Assembly: GCA_016930555.1 (NCBI GenBank)
Contig: JAFGGM010000035.1
Location: 1-36,636, forward strand
DNA: 36,636 nucleotides
Direction: 5' to 3'
Origin: Candidatus Bathyarchaeum sp.
GTDB taxonomy: Archaea > Thermoproteota > Bathyarchaeia > Bathyarchaeales > Bathyarchaeaceae
Every line of letters starts with the position of its first letter. Positions within the stretch are counted from its first letter, which is position 1. Below are positions 16,412 to 24,829 of the stretch, piece after piece. Under the pieces are notes generated by a model that worked only from the letters and a program-made list of their open reading frames with translations, had not been told where the DNA came from and did not search any database. The position numbers were made by a program, and so were the translations under genes.

Positions 16412-16795
16412 ATGATAGATAATACAATTTTTCATTTTGATATTCCCGCAGAGAATCCAGAGAAACTGAAAGCTTTCTATTCAAAAGTGTTCAACTGGCT
16501 AATCTATAGATGCCCAGGACCTGAAGAGTATTACATGATTGAAACTGTTCCCGTGGACGAAAAAGGAGCCCCTGTTAGACCAGGAGTAAACGGTGGAATG
16601 CACAAGAAAGACCAGCCTGAGCAGAAGGCTGCCAATTACCTTCTAGTAGACAATATCGACCAGTCCATCCAAAGAATCAATGACTTTGGAGGCACAATAA
16701 TACAACCTAAAGAACAAGTTCCAGGAGTAGGATGGATGACACAAGCCATCGACCCTGAAGGCAACCCCTTTGCGTTGCTGCAAAGCACAAGATAA
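16412..16795 (+). CDS. VOC-family (glyoxalase/bleomycin-resistance fold) protein
   Basis: A protein of about 127 residues with the two-module VOC fold: FHFDIPAENPEKLKAFYSKVFNW opens module one, and YLLVDNIDQSIQRINDFGG with DPEGNPFALLQ closes module two. The His in FHFDIPA and the final phrases match the metal-site pattern of the group often annotated as lactoylglutathione-lyase-related or extradiol dioxygenase-like proteins, whose substrates are mostly unknown. The frame opens at 16328, but a TTAATATTTT element at 16371-16380 puts the transcript start near 16400, so I choose the ATG at 16412. It is transcribed divergently from the SMC operon. Confidence 0.8.
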   Translation: MIDNTIFHFDIPAENPEKLKAFYSKVFNWLIYRCPGPEEYYMIETVPVDEKGAPVRPGVNGGMHKKDQPEQKAANYLLVDNIDQSIQRINDFGGTIIQPKEQVPGVGWMTQAIDPEGNPFALLQSTR

Positions 16796-16823
16796 AACCA
16801 GAATTCATTTCTTGCCCATCATG

Positions 16824-16867
16824 CTAGGATCCTAATAGAGGTTCATTGTTGAAAACAGTATTTTTCT
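16824..16867 (-). repeat. dispersed intergenic repeat, copy B
   Basis: On the minus strand this reads AGAAAAATACTGTTTTCAAC, then AATGAACCTCTATTAGGATC, then CTAG. It matches the other copies, although the palindromic core is partly degraded to TAGGATCCTA (16825-16834). It lies between the convergent ends of the VOC and CYTH genes. Confidence 0.65.
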
Positions 16868-16891
16868 GCTGAATCATAGTGAAGTTAATTC

Positions 16892-17398
16892 TTATACTTG
16901 AAGGAGATCGCTGTAGGAATGTGATTCAAGGTTGCTTGGGTCAATTTCCAGTTTTTCCATCAACTTCTGTAGACTCAACCGACTCCTTACAATCGATTCT
17001 GGGGTGTCTGTGGTCTGTTTTTCGAATTCAATGAATTTGCCAAGTTTCTCGACACTATCCAAGTGAATCTGGATTCCACAATGCAAGTAAATTTCCCTGA
17101 CCTTGTCTATAACAATGAGAGGCTTCAATATCTTCTTGAGAATCTTCTTCAGTTCTCCAGGTTCCTGAATCCGAAGGATGAAGGCGTCATCGGTTTTTGG
17201 TCCCGCAATGTCTTCTCTATTATAATAAATCAGCTCTACAGTGCTGTTTGCTTCCACTTCTCGTAGTTTCAATCTTCCTTCAGGAACCTTGAAGTAAAGG
17301 TCTGACTGCTGAAAAGTTCCTTTATATTCCGCTCCTAGAGCAGATAGCTTTTTTCTCAAAAGTTCATGGTCATTAACTCTTGCTTTAATTTCTATCAT
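16892..17398 (-). CDS. CYTH-domain protein (class IV adenylate cyclase/triphosphatase-like)
   Basis: A 168-residue protein opening with MIEIKARV, a form of the N-terminal CYTH signature that supplies acidic and lysine residues to the triphosphate tunnel. It continues with the alternating charged strands of that fold: DLYFKVPEGRLKLREVE, VELIYYNREDIAGPKTDDAF, VIDKVREIYL, IQIHLDSVEKLGKFIEFE. Archaeal members are usually called class IV adenylate cyclase-like or inorganic/thiamine triphosphatase, and the true substrate is rarely known. The frame opens with GTG at 17434, but the signature sits at the very start when translation begins with the ATG at 17398, as is normal for the family. It is monocistronic and convergent with the VOC gene. 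Confidence 0.87.
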   Translation of the reverse strand: MIEIKARVNDHELLRKKLSALGAEYKGTFQQSDLYFKVPEGRLKLREVEANSTVELIYYNREDIAGPKTDDAFILRIQEPGELKKILKKILKPLIVIDKVREIYLHCGIQIHLDSVEKLGKFIEFEKQTTDTPESIVRSRLSLQKLMEKLEIDPSNLESHSYSDLLQV

Positions 17399-17530
17399 TT
17401 TGTGCTTGAAGTTGTCCGGTGTTTCGATCTTCACTTTGCAGTCAACTCTTGCAAAAAGAAATGCAGATAGGGCTATTTTGTTTTTCTATAGTTGCTGTTC
17501 AGAAGCACTGACGATGTCATTCTTTTTGTC

Positions 17531-17874
17531 CTAGTCTGTGTCTATGAGTTTTTCAAGTCTATCTTGGCATGTTTTTTCAAGCACTTGCCTTAATCGGACA
17601 TATGTGTGTTCGTCAATTTTTTCCTTAGATAAAAGATCGAAAAGCCTCTTTGATTCTGTATTGAAGTTTTTCTCGTATTCTATTCTGCTTCTCGTGTTCA
17701 GATAATTTTTTTATCAAGTTTTCCCGAAAGGAGTAATTGTCTGAGTTTTTTTACTTCTTTTTCGTATGCGTCTTCTTCTTTTCTTGAATACTACAGTATT
17801 ATGGCTACAAGAAAGACCACCAGGAGGGCAAGAGGCATAATTAGGTAAAAGAAGTAGCTGGGTTCCATACTCAT
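17531..17874 (-). pseudogene. broken membrane/coiled-coil gene with in-frame TAG and a -1 frameshift
   Basis: Read from ATG at 17874 or 17868, the frame encodes a membrane helix (MEPSYFFYLIMPLALLVVFL), meets TAG at 17791-17793, continues in frame as a charged helix (YSRKEEDAYEKEVKKLRQLL), and then needs a -1 shift at a run of seven A residues near 17706-17712. It goes on as NYLNTRSRIEYEKNF and RLFDLLSKEKIDEHTYVRLR, and ends with TAG at 17531. The helical module LLSxxKIDxxTYxxLR resembles short C-terminal SHOCT-like domains. A TATATATA element at about 17913-17922 precedes it. Two lesions in a 110-codon gene point to decay. A single lost A in the homopolymer would also explain the shift. Confidence 0.6.
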
Positions 17875-18098
17875 CGAATATTTTCTGGAGATAAACGCTT
17901 TATGAACTCTGTATATATACCCTTAATGTTTATTTCCTAGATGAGCTGGATAAGATTCGATTTATTATGATTTAGTGACAAAAATTTTATCCACCAAATT
18001 GACAGAACATCTTTTTATGAGATATTTTGTGCATTATCTACATAAAAACATAGAGCGTTTAATAAAGCAACATATTTTGATTTTAGAGGTGATTGATT

Positions 18099-18548
18099 TT
18101 GGAAGCTTCATGGAGATTCGAGTATCCAAAACATGTTAGTTTTGGATGCAATCAATGTAGTAGATGCTGTGGAGACACTGAGTATGAAGTTAGGCATATT
18201 CTTCTCTTGAAAAATGATGTTGAACGTATATCAAAAGAAACATTACTTGAAATCAACAACTTTTCTGAGGAAGTTACTGGTTCTAAACCCTACATTTATG
18301 AGATGCGAAAAACGCAAAATGGAAAATGCTTCTTTCTAAAAAATAATCTTTGCACTATCTACAAAATCAGACCATTAATATGCAGATTCTATCCCTTCCA
18401 ACTAAGAAACTTTGGAAATAACAATTACTCTTTTTCTTTTACAGACAGATGTCCCGGTATCGGGATGAAACCTAAACTCAACGAAGAATTCTTTGAAAGC
18501 TTATTCCATCAATTTATGAACGCAATGGAACGCACGCAAATACCTTAA
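18099..18548 (+). CDS. YkgJ-type cysteine-cluster protein
   Basis: A 149-residue protein with the CxxCxxCC zinc/iron cluster signature (GCNQCSRCCGD, about residues 14-24) and the second half of the site further on (GKCFFLKNNLCTIYKIRPLICRFYPFQL, about 83-110), the usual arrangement in the YkgJ/Fli-related PF03692 family. The family binds metal, but its biological role is mostly undefined. GAGGTGAT at 18086-18093 is well placed for the TTG at 18099, so I prefer that to the TTG at 18093. It stands alone, with the broken gene upstream and EF-2 downstream. The 285 bases before EF-2 hold no gene. Confidence 0.85.
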   Translation: MEASWRFEYPKHVSFGCNQCSRCCGDTEYEVRHILLLKNDVERISKETLLEINNFSEEVTGSKPYIYEMRKTQNGKCFFLKNNLCTIYKIRPLICRFYPFQLRNFGNNNYSFSFTDRCPGIGMKPKLNEEFFESLFHQFMNAMERTQIP

Positions 18549-18833
18549 ATTATGCATTTCAAGTATGCACACGCGCACAGCCTACACAAAGGAAGGAACT
18601 AACCAAGACAATTACCCATTAACGAATCCCGTAGATATTGCAACAATTCCAGAGTTTTCATAATAGACTATTCTATCGTTGGTTTTGTCTATCACATTGT
18701 TTTGAGTAATAGTAAAAAGAAGGCTTTGTACTCGTATGTGCAAATCTGGGTGAATTAATTTTACGTTACAATAATGCTTATAGGTTAGCTTTTCTTCTAG
18801 CTTGCTGTCCATTAATAATGAGGAGAATTTAGA

Positions 18834-21044
18834 GTGCCAAAATTTAGGCAAACGCAAGACATCGTTAAGCTCATGAGCAAAAAAGAGGATATCAGAGACA
18901 TTGGCATCATTGCCCACATTGACCATGGCAAAACAACCATGTCCGATTCCCTTTTAGCTGAAGCTGGTCTCCTTTCACCAAAAATTGCTGGAGCCGCTAG
19001 AGCCTTAGACTATCTAGAGGAGGAACAGAAAAGGGGAATAACTATCAAAACAGCAAACATTTCTCTCCTCCATGAAATCGATAACAAATCCCACGTAGTC
19101 AACCTTATAGACACGCCTGGACACGTAGACTTCACAGGTAAAGTAACACGTGCCCTAAGAGCCATTGATGGAGTCGTTGTAGTTGTTGACGCCGTCGAAG
19201 AGGTTATGGTGCAAACAGAAACTGTCACCCGTCAAGCCCTTAACGAGCGTGTGAAACCTGTTCTTTTCATCAACAAGGTTGACCGTCTAATTAAAGAACT
19301 CAAACTTAGCGCAGAACAGATGCAAACTAAACTACTTAGAATAATAAGGGACTTCAACAACCTGATTTCATTGTACGGCGAGAAAGACCAGAAAGACCAC
19401 TGGAAAGTTGACGCAACTAAAGGCACAGTAGCTTTCGGTTCTGCTCTTCACAAATGGGGTTTCACCCTTGATATAGCTCAAGATAAGGGAATCAAATTCA
19501 GTGACGTTGTAGACGCTTACCACAAAGGAACAGAAGAAAAACTTGCAGAAATTGTTCCCCTTCACACTGCAATACTGGACATGGCTGTCGAAAATCTGCC
19601 AAACCCTGTAACTGCCCAGAAGTATCGTGTTCCAAAAGTCTGGAAGGGCGAAGCAGACTCCAAGATTGGAAAGGCTATGATTAACTGTGACGAGACTGGA
19701 CCTACAGTAATCTGTTTGACTTCAGCAATGATGGACCCCCACGCTGGACTAGTTGCTACAGGACGCTGCTTCTCAGGCTGCATTAACGAGGGAGACAGAG
19801 TTTACTTGGTGGGCGCAAAGAAAGATTACCGTGTTCAGCAGGTTTCAATGTACATGGGCGCATACCGAGAAGTTGTTGGCAGCATAGGCGCCGGAAACAT
19901 AGCAGCTGTCCTGGGATTGGATCTTGCTAGGGCAGGAGAAACCCTTGTAAGCATGGACGGCAAGGACGCCATGGTTCCCTTCGAGAACATCCAGTATGTT
20001 TCTGAGCCAGTTATCACCATTGCCATCGAACCTAAACATCCTAGGGAGCTGCCGCGTCTCATCGAATTGATGGATAGGTTAGCCATTGATGACCCGAACT
20101 TGGTTACCAAAATCAACAAAGAAACAGGTGAGTATCTTCTCAGCGGAATGGGTGAACTTCACCTTGAGATTGCCGTCAAGTTCCTTAAGGAGTATGGCGG
20201 AGGCTTAGAGCTCATAACATCTCAGCCGCTGGTCGTTTACAGAGAAACTGCATCTATGCAAGGTGTAGTGGCGATGGCGAAAAGCCCTAATAAGCACAGC
20301 AGATTCTGGATTCAAGTTGAGCCTCTTGACCAAAAGGTTATTGACTTAATGGAGAAGGGGTCCCTATTTGAAGCAATGGGAAACAAGCGCATTAACGAGA
20401 CTCTTAGGGACGAGGCAGGTTGGTCTGCTCAAGAAGCCAAAAACGTTTGGGCTCTAGAAGAACACAGAAACATTCTGCTAGACATGACAAAAGGTATCCA
20501 ATATCTTAGAGAAGTTAAAGAGACAGTTGCATCTGGTTTCAGGTGGGCAGCCAAAAGCGGTCCTCTCTGTGATGAGCCAATACGCGGATGCAAAGTAACA
20601 CTTCTGGATGCAAAACTCCACGAGGACCCTGTTCACCGTGGACCCGCGCAAATTATGCCAGCCATGAAACGGGCGTTCTGGGGTTCATTCCTTACAGCTA
20701 AACCCGTCTTGATTGAACCCATCTACAAGATAGGTGTTTCAGTTCCACAACAGTTCGTCGGCGACGTAACAGGACTAATAACAAGAAAGAGAGGAAGAGT
20801 AACATCCTCAGAACAGAAGGGACCTATAACCAATGTCCAAGGATTCATTCCTGTTTCTGAAACTTTCGGTCTATCCGCTGATATGCGAGGTGCAACTTCT
20901 GGTCACGCATTCTGGCAGACACAATTCGATCACTGGGAAAAGGTTCCTGAAAGCATTTCAATGGAAGTCATAGCAGGCATACGCAAAAGAAGAGGACTGC
21001 CTGAAGAAATACCCAAAGCAAACAAATACATCGACACAGCCTAA
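18834..21044 (+). CDS. fusA: translation elongation factor 2 (archaeal EF-2)
   Basis: A 736-residue GTPase that moves tRNA and mRNA on the ribosome. The GTPase motifs are in order: AHIDHGKTT (about 26-34), RGITIK, DTPGHVDF, NKVDR. Domain II, the ribosome-contacting domain (ELPRLIELMDRLAIDDPN), and domain IV follow. Diphthamide-loop histidine is at about residue 601 in DPVHRGPAQ, the site modified in archaea and eukaryotes, which marks this as archaeal EF-2 rather than bacterial EF-G. The start is GTG at 18834, giving the usual archaeal N-terminus PKFRQTQDIVKLMSKKEDIR. Length and motifs are complete. It appears to be transcribed alone, with a T-rich stretch after its stop codon. Confidence 0.98.
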   Translation: MPKFRQTQDIVKLMSKKEDIRDIGIIAHIDHGKTTMSDSLLAEAGLLSPKIAGAARALDYLEEEQKRGITIKTANISLLHEIDNKSHVVNLIDTPGHVDFTGKVTRALRAIDGVVVVVDAVEEVMVQTETVTRQALNERVKPVLFINKVDRLIKELKLSAEQMQTKLLRIIRDFNNLISLYGEKDQKDHWKVDATKGTVAFGSALHKWGFTLDIAQDKGIKFSDVVDAYHKGTEEKLAEIVPLHTAILDMAVENLPNPVTAQKYRVPKVWKGEADSKIGKAMINCDETGPTVICLTSAMMDPHAGLVATGRCFSGCINEGDRVYLVGAKKDYRVQQVSMYMGAYREVVGSIGAGNIAAVLGLDLARAGETLVSMDGKDAMVPFENIQYVSEPVITIAIEPKHPRELPRLIELMDRLAIDDPNLVTKINKETGEYLLSGMGELHLEIAVKFLKEYGGGLELITSQPLVVYRETASMQGVVAMAKSPNKHSRFWIQVEPLDQKVIDLMEKGSLFEAMGNKRINETLRDEAGWSAQEAKNVWALEEHRNILLDMTKGIQYLREVKETVASGFRWAAKSGPLCDEPIRGCKVTLLDAKLHEDPVHRGPAQIMPAMKRAFWGSFLTAKPVLIEPIYKIGVSVPQQFVGDVTGLITRKRGRVTSSEQKGPITNVQGFIPVSETFGLSADMRGATSGHAFWQTQFDHWEKVPESISMEVIAGIRKRRGLPEEIPKANKYIDTA

Positions 21045-21082
21045 ACACGGCAACTAAACATTCAGTAAAAACACTTGAACCC

Positions 21083-21118
21083 TCTTTCTTTCAACACGTT
21101 TTTCTTTTCGTTTTTTGT
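21083..21118 (+). terminator. T-rich terminator after EF-2
   Basis: About 40 bases after the EF-2 stop codon is a series of T-runs (TTTCTTTC, GTTTTTCTTTTCG, GTTTTTTG). Oligo-T tracts without a strong hairpin are the usual archaeal intrinsic termination signal. Confidence 0.5.
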
Positions 21119-21210
21119 AAGTAACCACTACAAACTAGCAAGTGCTGCAGTTATTCGTTCTGTGTAACTGTCAAAAAAACAGTGAAGTAAGAAAGGGAAG
21201 TGTATGGCTG

Positions 21211-21239
21211 AGCGACCCGCATTTAGCGGGTCATTGCTC
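21211..21239. terminator. strong hairpin in the EF-2/radical SAM gap
   Basis: GAGC-GACCCGC, loop attta, GCGGGTC-att-GCTC forms a GC-rich stem of seven pairs with four more outer pairs, followed by CTTTTG. It spans the stop codon of the membrane-protein remnant at 21223. It could be a terminator or a processing site. Otherwise the gap 21045-21402 holds only the T-rich tract and that remnant. Confidence 0.35.
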
Positions 21240-21357
21240 TTTTGAAGACTGGCACTGCTATTGCTGTCATGACTGCTCCAAATATTATCAGGATGGAGAG
21301 TTCGGTGGTTAGTGCAGGTATGTCTGCTCCAAGGACCAGATGCGCGTGCGCAATTTT
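21223..21357 (-). pseudogene. remnant resembling a C-terminal membrane segment
   Basis: A minus-strand frame ends with one convincing membrane helix and a basic tail (LSILIIFGAVMTAIAVPVFK, then RAMTR), much like the last segment of an ABC-2-type permease. No ATG, GTG or TTG occurs in frame except at 21492, deep inside the divergent radical SAM gene. It therefore looks like the surviving end of a lost gene rather than a working one, although initiation from a rare codon cannot be excluded. Confidence 0.3.
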
Positions 21358-21402
21358 TTTAATATCTGCTTGTAACCTTATTTTGTTGTTGGAAATAGAG
21401 TC

Positions 21403-22257
21403 ATGTTGCTTACTGTTTTTGATCCATGGAAGTCTCAGTTGTGCACTTGCCCAGACAAGTTGACCTTTAATCCTTACACTGGATGTGACCACGGCTGCAT
21501 CTACTGCTATGCCTCCTCATACATACCTCGATTCAGTGATTGCAGACCAAAAAAGAACCTGCTGACTAGACTAAAACGGGAAGCAGCAAAGTTGAGGGGC
21601 GAACTGGTATCCATATCCAACTCTTCTGACCCTTATCCGCGGCTGGAACAAAATCAGGGTTTAACCCGAAAATGTTTAGAGATATTGGCAGAAAGCCGGT
21701 GCAGGCTTCAGATAGTAACAAAATCTGATTTAATAACGCGAGACATCGATGTACTTCAGAATGTTCCCTGCGCGGTTTCAGTCACAGTTCTCACCACGGA
21801 TGATAGCCTCTCTGCGAAGCTTGAGCCCAGAGCCCCCGTATCTTCCAGGCGACTTAAGGCAATAAAAAAGCTTGTAAAAGCAGGAATCGCTACTACTGTG
21901 AGAATTGATCCCGTTATTCCCTTTGTTAACGATGAAGTTGGAACGCTTGTGGAAGCTGTTGCAGAATTAGGTGTGCTGCATGTCACCTCTTCAACATACA
22001 AAGTGAAGCCCGACAACTGGAAACGATTCATGGCAATGTTTCCAGAAGAAGCAGAGAAACTGAAGTCACTATACTTCAGTGAAGGCGAGAGAGTTGGACG
22101 TTCCACATACTTACCCAAGAAACTACGGTTCAGTTTAATGAAAAAAATGAAAGAATTGACCGAAGAACACAACATGAAGTTCGGATGCTGCAGAGAAGGA
22201 CTCAACCTGAATTCTGGAGTGTGCGACGGTTCATGGATAATCCCAAAACACACATAG
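21403..22257 (+). CDS. radical SAM protein (SplB-like, COG1533 type)
   Basis: A 284-residue radical S-adenosylmethionine protein. The iron-sulfur cysteines are in YTGCDHGCIYCYAS (C-x3-C-x2-C, about residues 28-36). The barrel continues with LVSISNSSDPYPRLEQNQGL, LQIVTKSDLI, VSVTVLTTDDSLSAKLEPRA and TTVRIDPVIPFVND, the pattern of the group related to spore photoproduct lyase but widespread in archaea and unassigned there. The C-terminal third carries two close cysteines (FGCCREGLNLNSGVC), which could hold a second cluster. It starts with ATG at 21403. The gene stands alone, so the substrate cannot be inferred. Confidence 0.87.
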   Translation: MLLTVFDPWKSQLCTCPDKLTFNPYTGCDHGCIYCYASSYIPRFSDCRPKKNLLTRLKREAAKLRGELVSISNSSDPYPRLEQNQGLTRKCLEILAESRCRLQIVTKSDLITRDIDVLQNVPCAVSVTVLTTDDSLSAKLEPRAPVSSRRLKAIKKLVKAGIATTVRIDPVIPFVNDEVGTLVEAVAELGVLHVTSSTYKVKPDNWKRFMAMFPEEAEKLKSLYFSEGERVGRSTYLPKKLRFSLMKKMKELTEEHNMKFGCCREGLNLNSGVCDGSWIIPKHT

Positions 22258-22290
22258 AAAATATATCTCCTAAATGGGGCACGTTTTTTC

Positions 22291-22369
22291 CAGAAAAACC
22301 ATTTTTCAACAATCATCTATTATTAGGCTTCTAATAGAGGTACAATGTTGAAAACAGTCTTTTATCCTG
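22291..22369. repeat. dispersed intergenic repeat, copy C (head-to-head pair)
   Basis: Two copies of the repeat face each other and share the palindromic core TATTAG-gctt-CTAATA (22321-22336). The left arm reads AGAAAAACCATTTTTCAACA on the plus strand. The right arm reads GACTGTTTTCAACATTGTAC then CTCTATTAG on the minus strand. It sits between the radical SAM gene and proB. Confidence 0.7.
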
Positions 22370-22429
22370 AAAACTGCAGAAGAACCGTAGGTTGCACTTT
22401 GATAAGGCTTATAGGAGGATGCATCTTTA

Positions 22430-23581
22430 ATGGAAAGAAGATTGGATATGTCCTTGAAATTGATTGTCGTGAAGGTTGGAACCGGAAGTCTAACCAAAAA
22501 CGGTGGAACCCTCGACACGGAACTGATGCAAAAACTGGTTGACCAGATAGCGGAGGCCATAAAGCAGGGCAACAAAATCGTTTTCGTCACCAGCGGAGCT
22601 GTAGCCGCAGGCATATCCGAGCTTGGGATTCCCCCTAAACCTAACGACATCGTCTTCCAGCAGGTTTCAGCCGCAACAGGACAAAGCATAATCATGTCCA
22701 CGTACCGTGAACTCTTTAAGAAGCATGGACTAAAAGTTGCTCAAATCCTTTTGACTGCAGAAGATCTCTCGAACCGAGCTGCCTATCTGCATATATGTGA
22801 TGTTTTGGAGATGACTCTGCAGCTGGGCATTGTTCCCATCATCAACGAGAACGACGTAACATCCACTGAAGAGCTGATTCCCATCACGAAAGGATACAAA
22901 GTGAACTTCAGCGACAACGACATCCTGTCTGTCCTCGTAGCCAACGCCCTAGAAGCAAACCTTGTCATCATATTATCCAACGTAGACGGATTATACACAA
23001 TGAACCCAAAAAAGCGGGACGCAAAACTAATCAAAACAGTTGAAGCGATCACGCCAGAACTTAAATGTGAAGTGGAAGGCAAAAGCCGCCTCGGTAGAGG
23101 AGGCATGAAAACAAAACTGAAAGCCGCAGAAATCGCCACCTCCAGTGGCGTACCCCTAGTAATAGCCAACAGCCAACACGAAAACGTGATACTTGATATA
23201 CTTGCAGGAAAACAGGTAGGAACCATATTCAAGCCCCAGAAGCGGCTGCCTCAAATAAAACGGTGGATAGCTTACGGTGCCTCAGTAAAGGGACAGATTG
23301 TCTTGAATGAGGGCGCAAAAAAAGCGATACTGAAGGGCGCCAGCCTTCTTCCCGTTGGCGTAGTCGAACTCACAGGAACCTTCAATGAAGGAGATGTAAT
23401 CAGCCTCGTGAATCAGGATGGAGTAGAGTTCGCTAAGGGCAACCCCAACTATAACAGCGGCGAAATAAACATCATTAAAGGGCTGAAAACAAACCAAATC
23501 AAAAAAGCCCTCGGCTACATAAGATGCAAAGAAATTATTGCTCGAAAAAACATACACATAACAGAATGTGAAAAAAGATGA
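22430..23581 (+). CDS. proB: glutamate 5-kinase with PUA domain
   Basis: A 383-residue enzyme that phosphorylates glutamate at the gamma carboxyl, the first step towards proline. The amino-acid kinase domain shows VVKVGTGSL at the start, FVTSGAVAAGISELG, PIINENDV, FSDNDILSVLVA, LSNVDGLY and GRGGMKTKLKAAEIA. A PUA domain occupies about 280-360 (GQIVLNEGAKKAIL, SLLPVGVVELTG, FAKGNPNYNS). All the key phrases of the bacterial enzyme are present. It starts with ATG at 22430, 11 bases after GGAGG at 22414-22418. Its stop codon overlaps the proA start (ATGA), so the two are coupled. No proC lies nearby. Confidence 0.96.
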   Translation: MERRLDMSLKLIVVKVGTGSLTKNGGTLDTELMQKLVDQIAEAIKQGNKIVFVTSGAVAAGISELGIPPKPNDIVFQQVSAATGQSIIMSTYRELFKKHGLKVAQILLTAEDLSNRAAYLHICDVLEMTLQLGIVPIINENDVTSTEELIPITKGYKVNFSDNDILSVLVANALEANLVIILSNVDGLYTMNPKKRDAKLIKTVEAITPELKCEVEGKSRLGRGGMKTKLKAAEIATSSGVPLVIANSQHENVILDILAGKQVGTIFKPQKRLPQIKRWIAYGASVKGQIVLNEGAKKAILKGASLLPVGVVELTGTFNEGDVISLVNQDGVEFAKGNPNYNSGEINIIKGLKTNQIKKALGYIRCKEIIARKNIHITECEKR

Positions 23582-24819
23582 TAGAAGAAATCTGCAAAAA
23601 AGCAAAAGCCGCCTCATCACAGCTGGCACAAACTTCCACAGAACAAAGAAATAATGCACTATGCAAGATGGCAGACTCTCTTGAAAGAAACTGCACCAAA
23701 ATTCTGGAGGCAAACCAGAAGGATGTCAAAGCTGCCCGAGTCCGCGGCGTAAAAGAGGCGCTGATTGATAGGCTGATTCTGGACAAGCGCCGAGTAATCA
23801 GCATGGCATCTACCCTACGGGAAGTGGCTGAGATGCGTGATCCCCTTAACGAAATCGTGAAGACATGGACAAGACCTAACGGCTTAATCATTGGTCAGCT
23901 TCGTGTGCCTCTTGGCGTAATCGGAATCATCTACGAGTCTAGACCCGACGTAACCTCAGAAGCGTCTGGCTTGTGCATAAAATCTGGAAATGCCATAATC
24001 TTGAGGGGGGGCTCAGATGCCATAAACTCGAACATGGCCATAGGTAACGCGTTACGTGCAGCGCTGGAAGAGGTAGGATTAACGAAGGATATTATACAGG
24101 TTGTTCCCGTAACCGACCGAATTTATGCTGAGCAGCTCATGAGTATGCGGGACTACATTGATGTGCTGATTCCCCGTGGAGGAGCCAATCTGATAAAGAC
24201 TGTGGTGGAGAAGTCTATGGTTCCTGTTATCGAAACGGGAACAGGAAACTGTCACATCTACGTGGAAGAGGATGCTGACTTAACCCGTGCGGCGGACATA
24301 ATAATAAATGCTAAATGCCAGAGACCTGGTACATGCAACGCTGAAGAGAAACTTTTGGTTCACAAGAACATTGCAGAACAGTATCTGCCCACTATAGTTG
24401 AGGCCCTCATCAAAAATGGAGTTGAAGTTAGAGGCTGTAAAAGAACAGTCAAGATAGTTCCGAAGGTGAAACCCGCCGTCGAAGAGGACTGGGGAACCGA
24501 ATATCTTGACCTAATCATCGGCATAAAGGTGGTTGAAGGCATAGACGAGGCAATCGCCCACATAAACAATTACGGCACCAGGCACTCTGAATCGATACTG
24601 ACAGCCGACTTCAATAAGGCACTGAAGTTCATCCGCGAAGTTGATGCCGCGGCAGTTTATTGGAATGCTTCTACTCGCTTCACCGACGGTAACCAGTTCG
24701 GATTAGGAGCAGAGATTGGAATAAGCACCCAGAAGCTCCATGCAAGAGGACCCATGAGCGCCCAGCATCTGACAACAACAAAATTCTTCATCCTAGGCAG
24801 AGGGCACGTCAGACCATAA
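23578..24819 (+). CDS. proA: gamma-glutamyl phosphate reductase
   Basis: A 413-residue NADPH-dependent enzyme of the aldehyde-dehydrogenase fold that reduces gamma-glutamyl phosphate to glutamate semialdehyde, the step after ProB. Diagnostic phrases are LGVIGIIYESRPDVT, GNAIILRGGSDAINSN, IPRGGANLI, ETGTGNCHIYVE and CQRPGTCNAEEKLLVH, where Cys253 is the catalytic residue. The C-terminus carries YWNASTRFTDG and GLGAEIGISTQKLHARGP. It starts with ATG at 23578, overlapping the proB stop codon. It ends 10 bases before the convergent stop of the GT39 gene. Length and motifs are normal. Confidence 0.97.
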   Translation: MIEEICKKAKAASSQLAQTSTEQRNNALCKMADSLERNCTKILEANQKDVKAARVRGVKEALIDRLILDKRRVISMASTLREVAEMRDPLNEIVKTWTRPNGLIIGQLRVPLGVIGIIYESRPDVTSEASGLCIKSGNAIILRGGSDAINSNMAIGNALRAALEEVGLTKDIIQVVPVTDRIYAEQLMSMRDYIDVLIPRGGANLIKTVVEKSMVPVIETGTGNCHIYVEEDADLTRAADIIINAKCQRPGTCNAEEKLLVHKNIAEQYLPTIVEALIKNGVEVRGCKRTVKIVPKVKPAVEEDWGTEYLDLIIGIKVVEGIDEAIAHINNYGTRHSESILTADFNKALKFIREVDAAAVYWNASTRFTDGNQFGLGAEIGISTQKLHARGPMSAQHLTTTKFFILGRGHVRP

Positions 24820-24829
24820 AAAGGGTACT

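Noticed and set aside
18612-18926. 104-codon minus-strand frame overlapping the start of EF-2
   Set aside because: It overlaps the certain EF-2 coding start by about 90 bases on the opposite strand and shows no motif.
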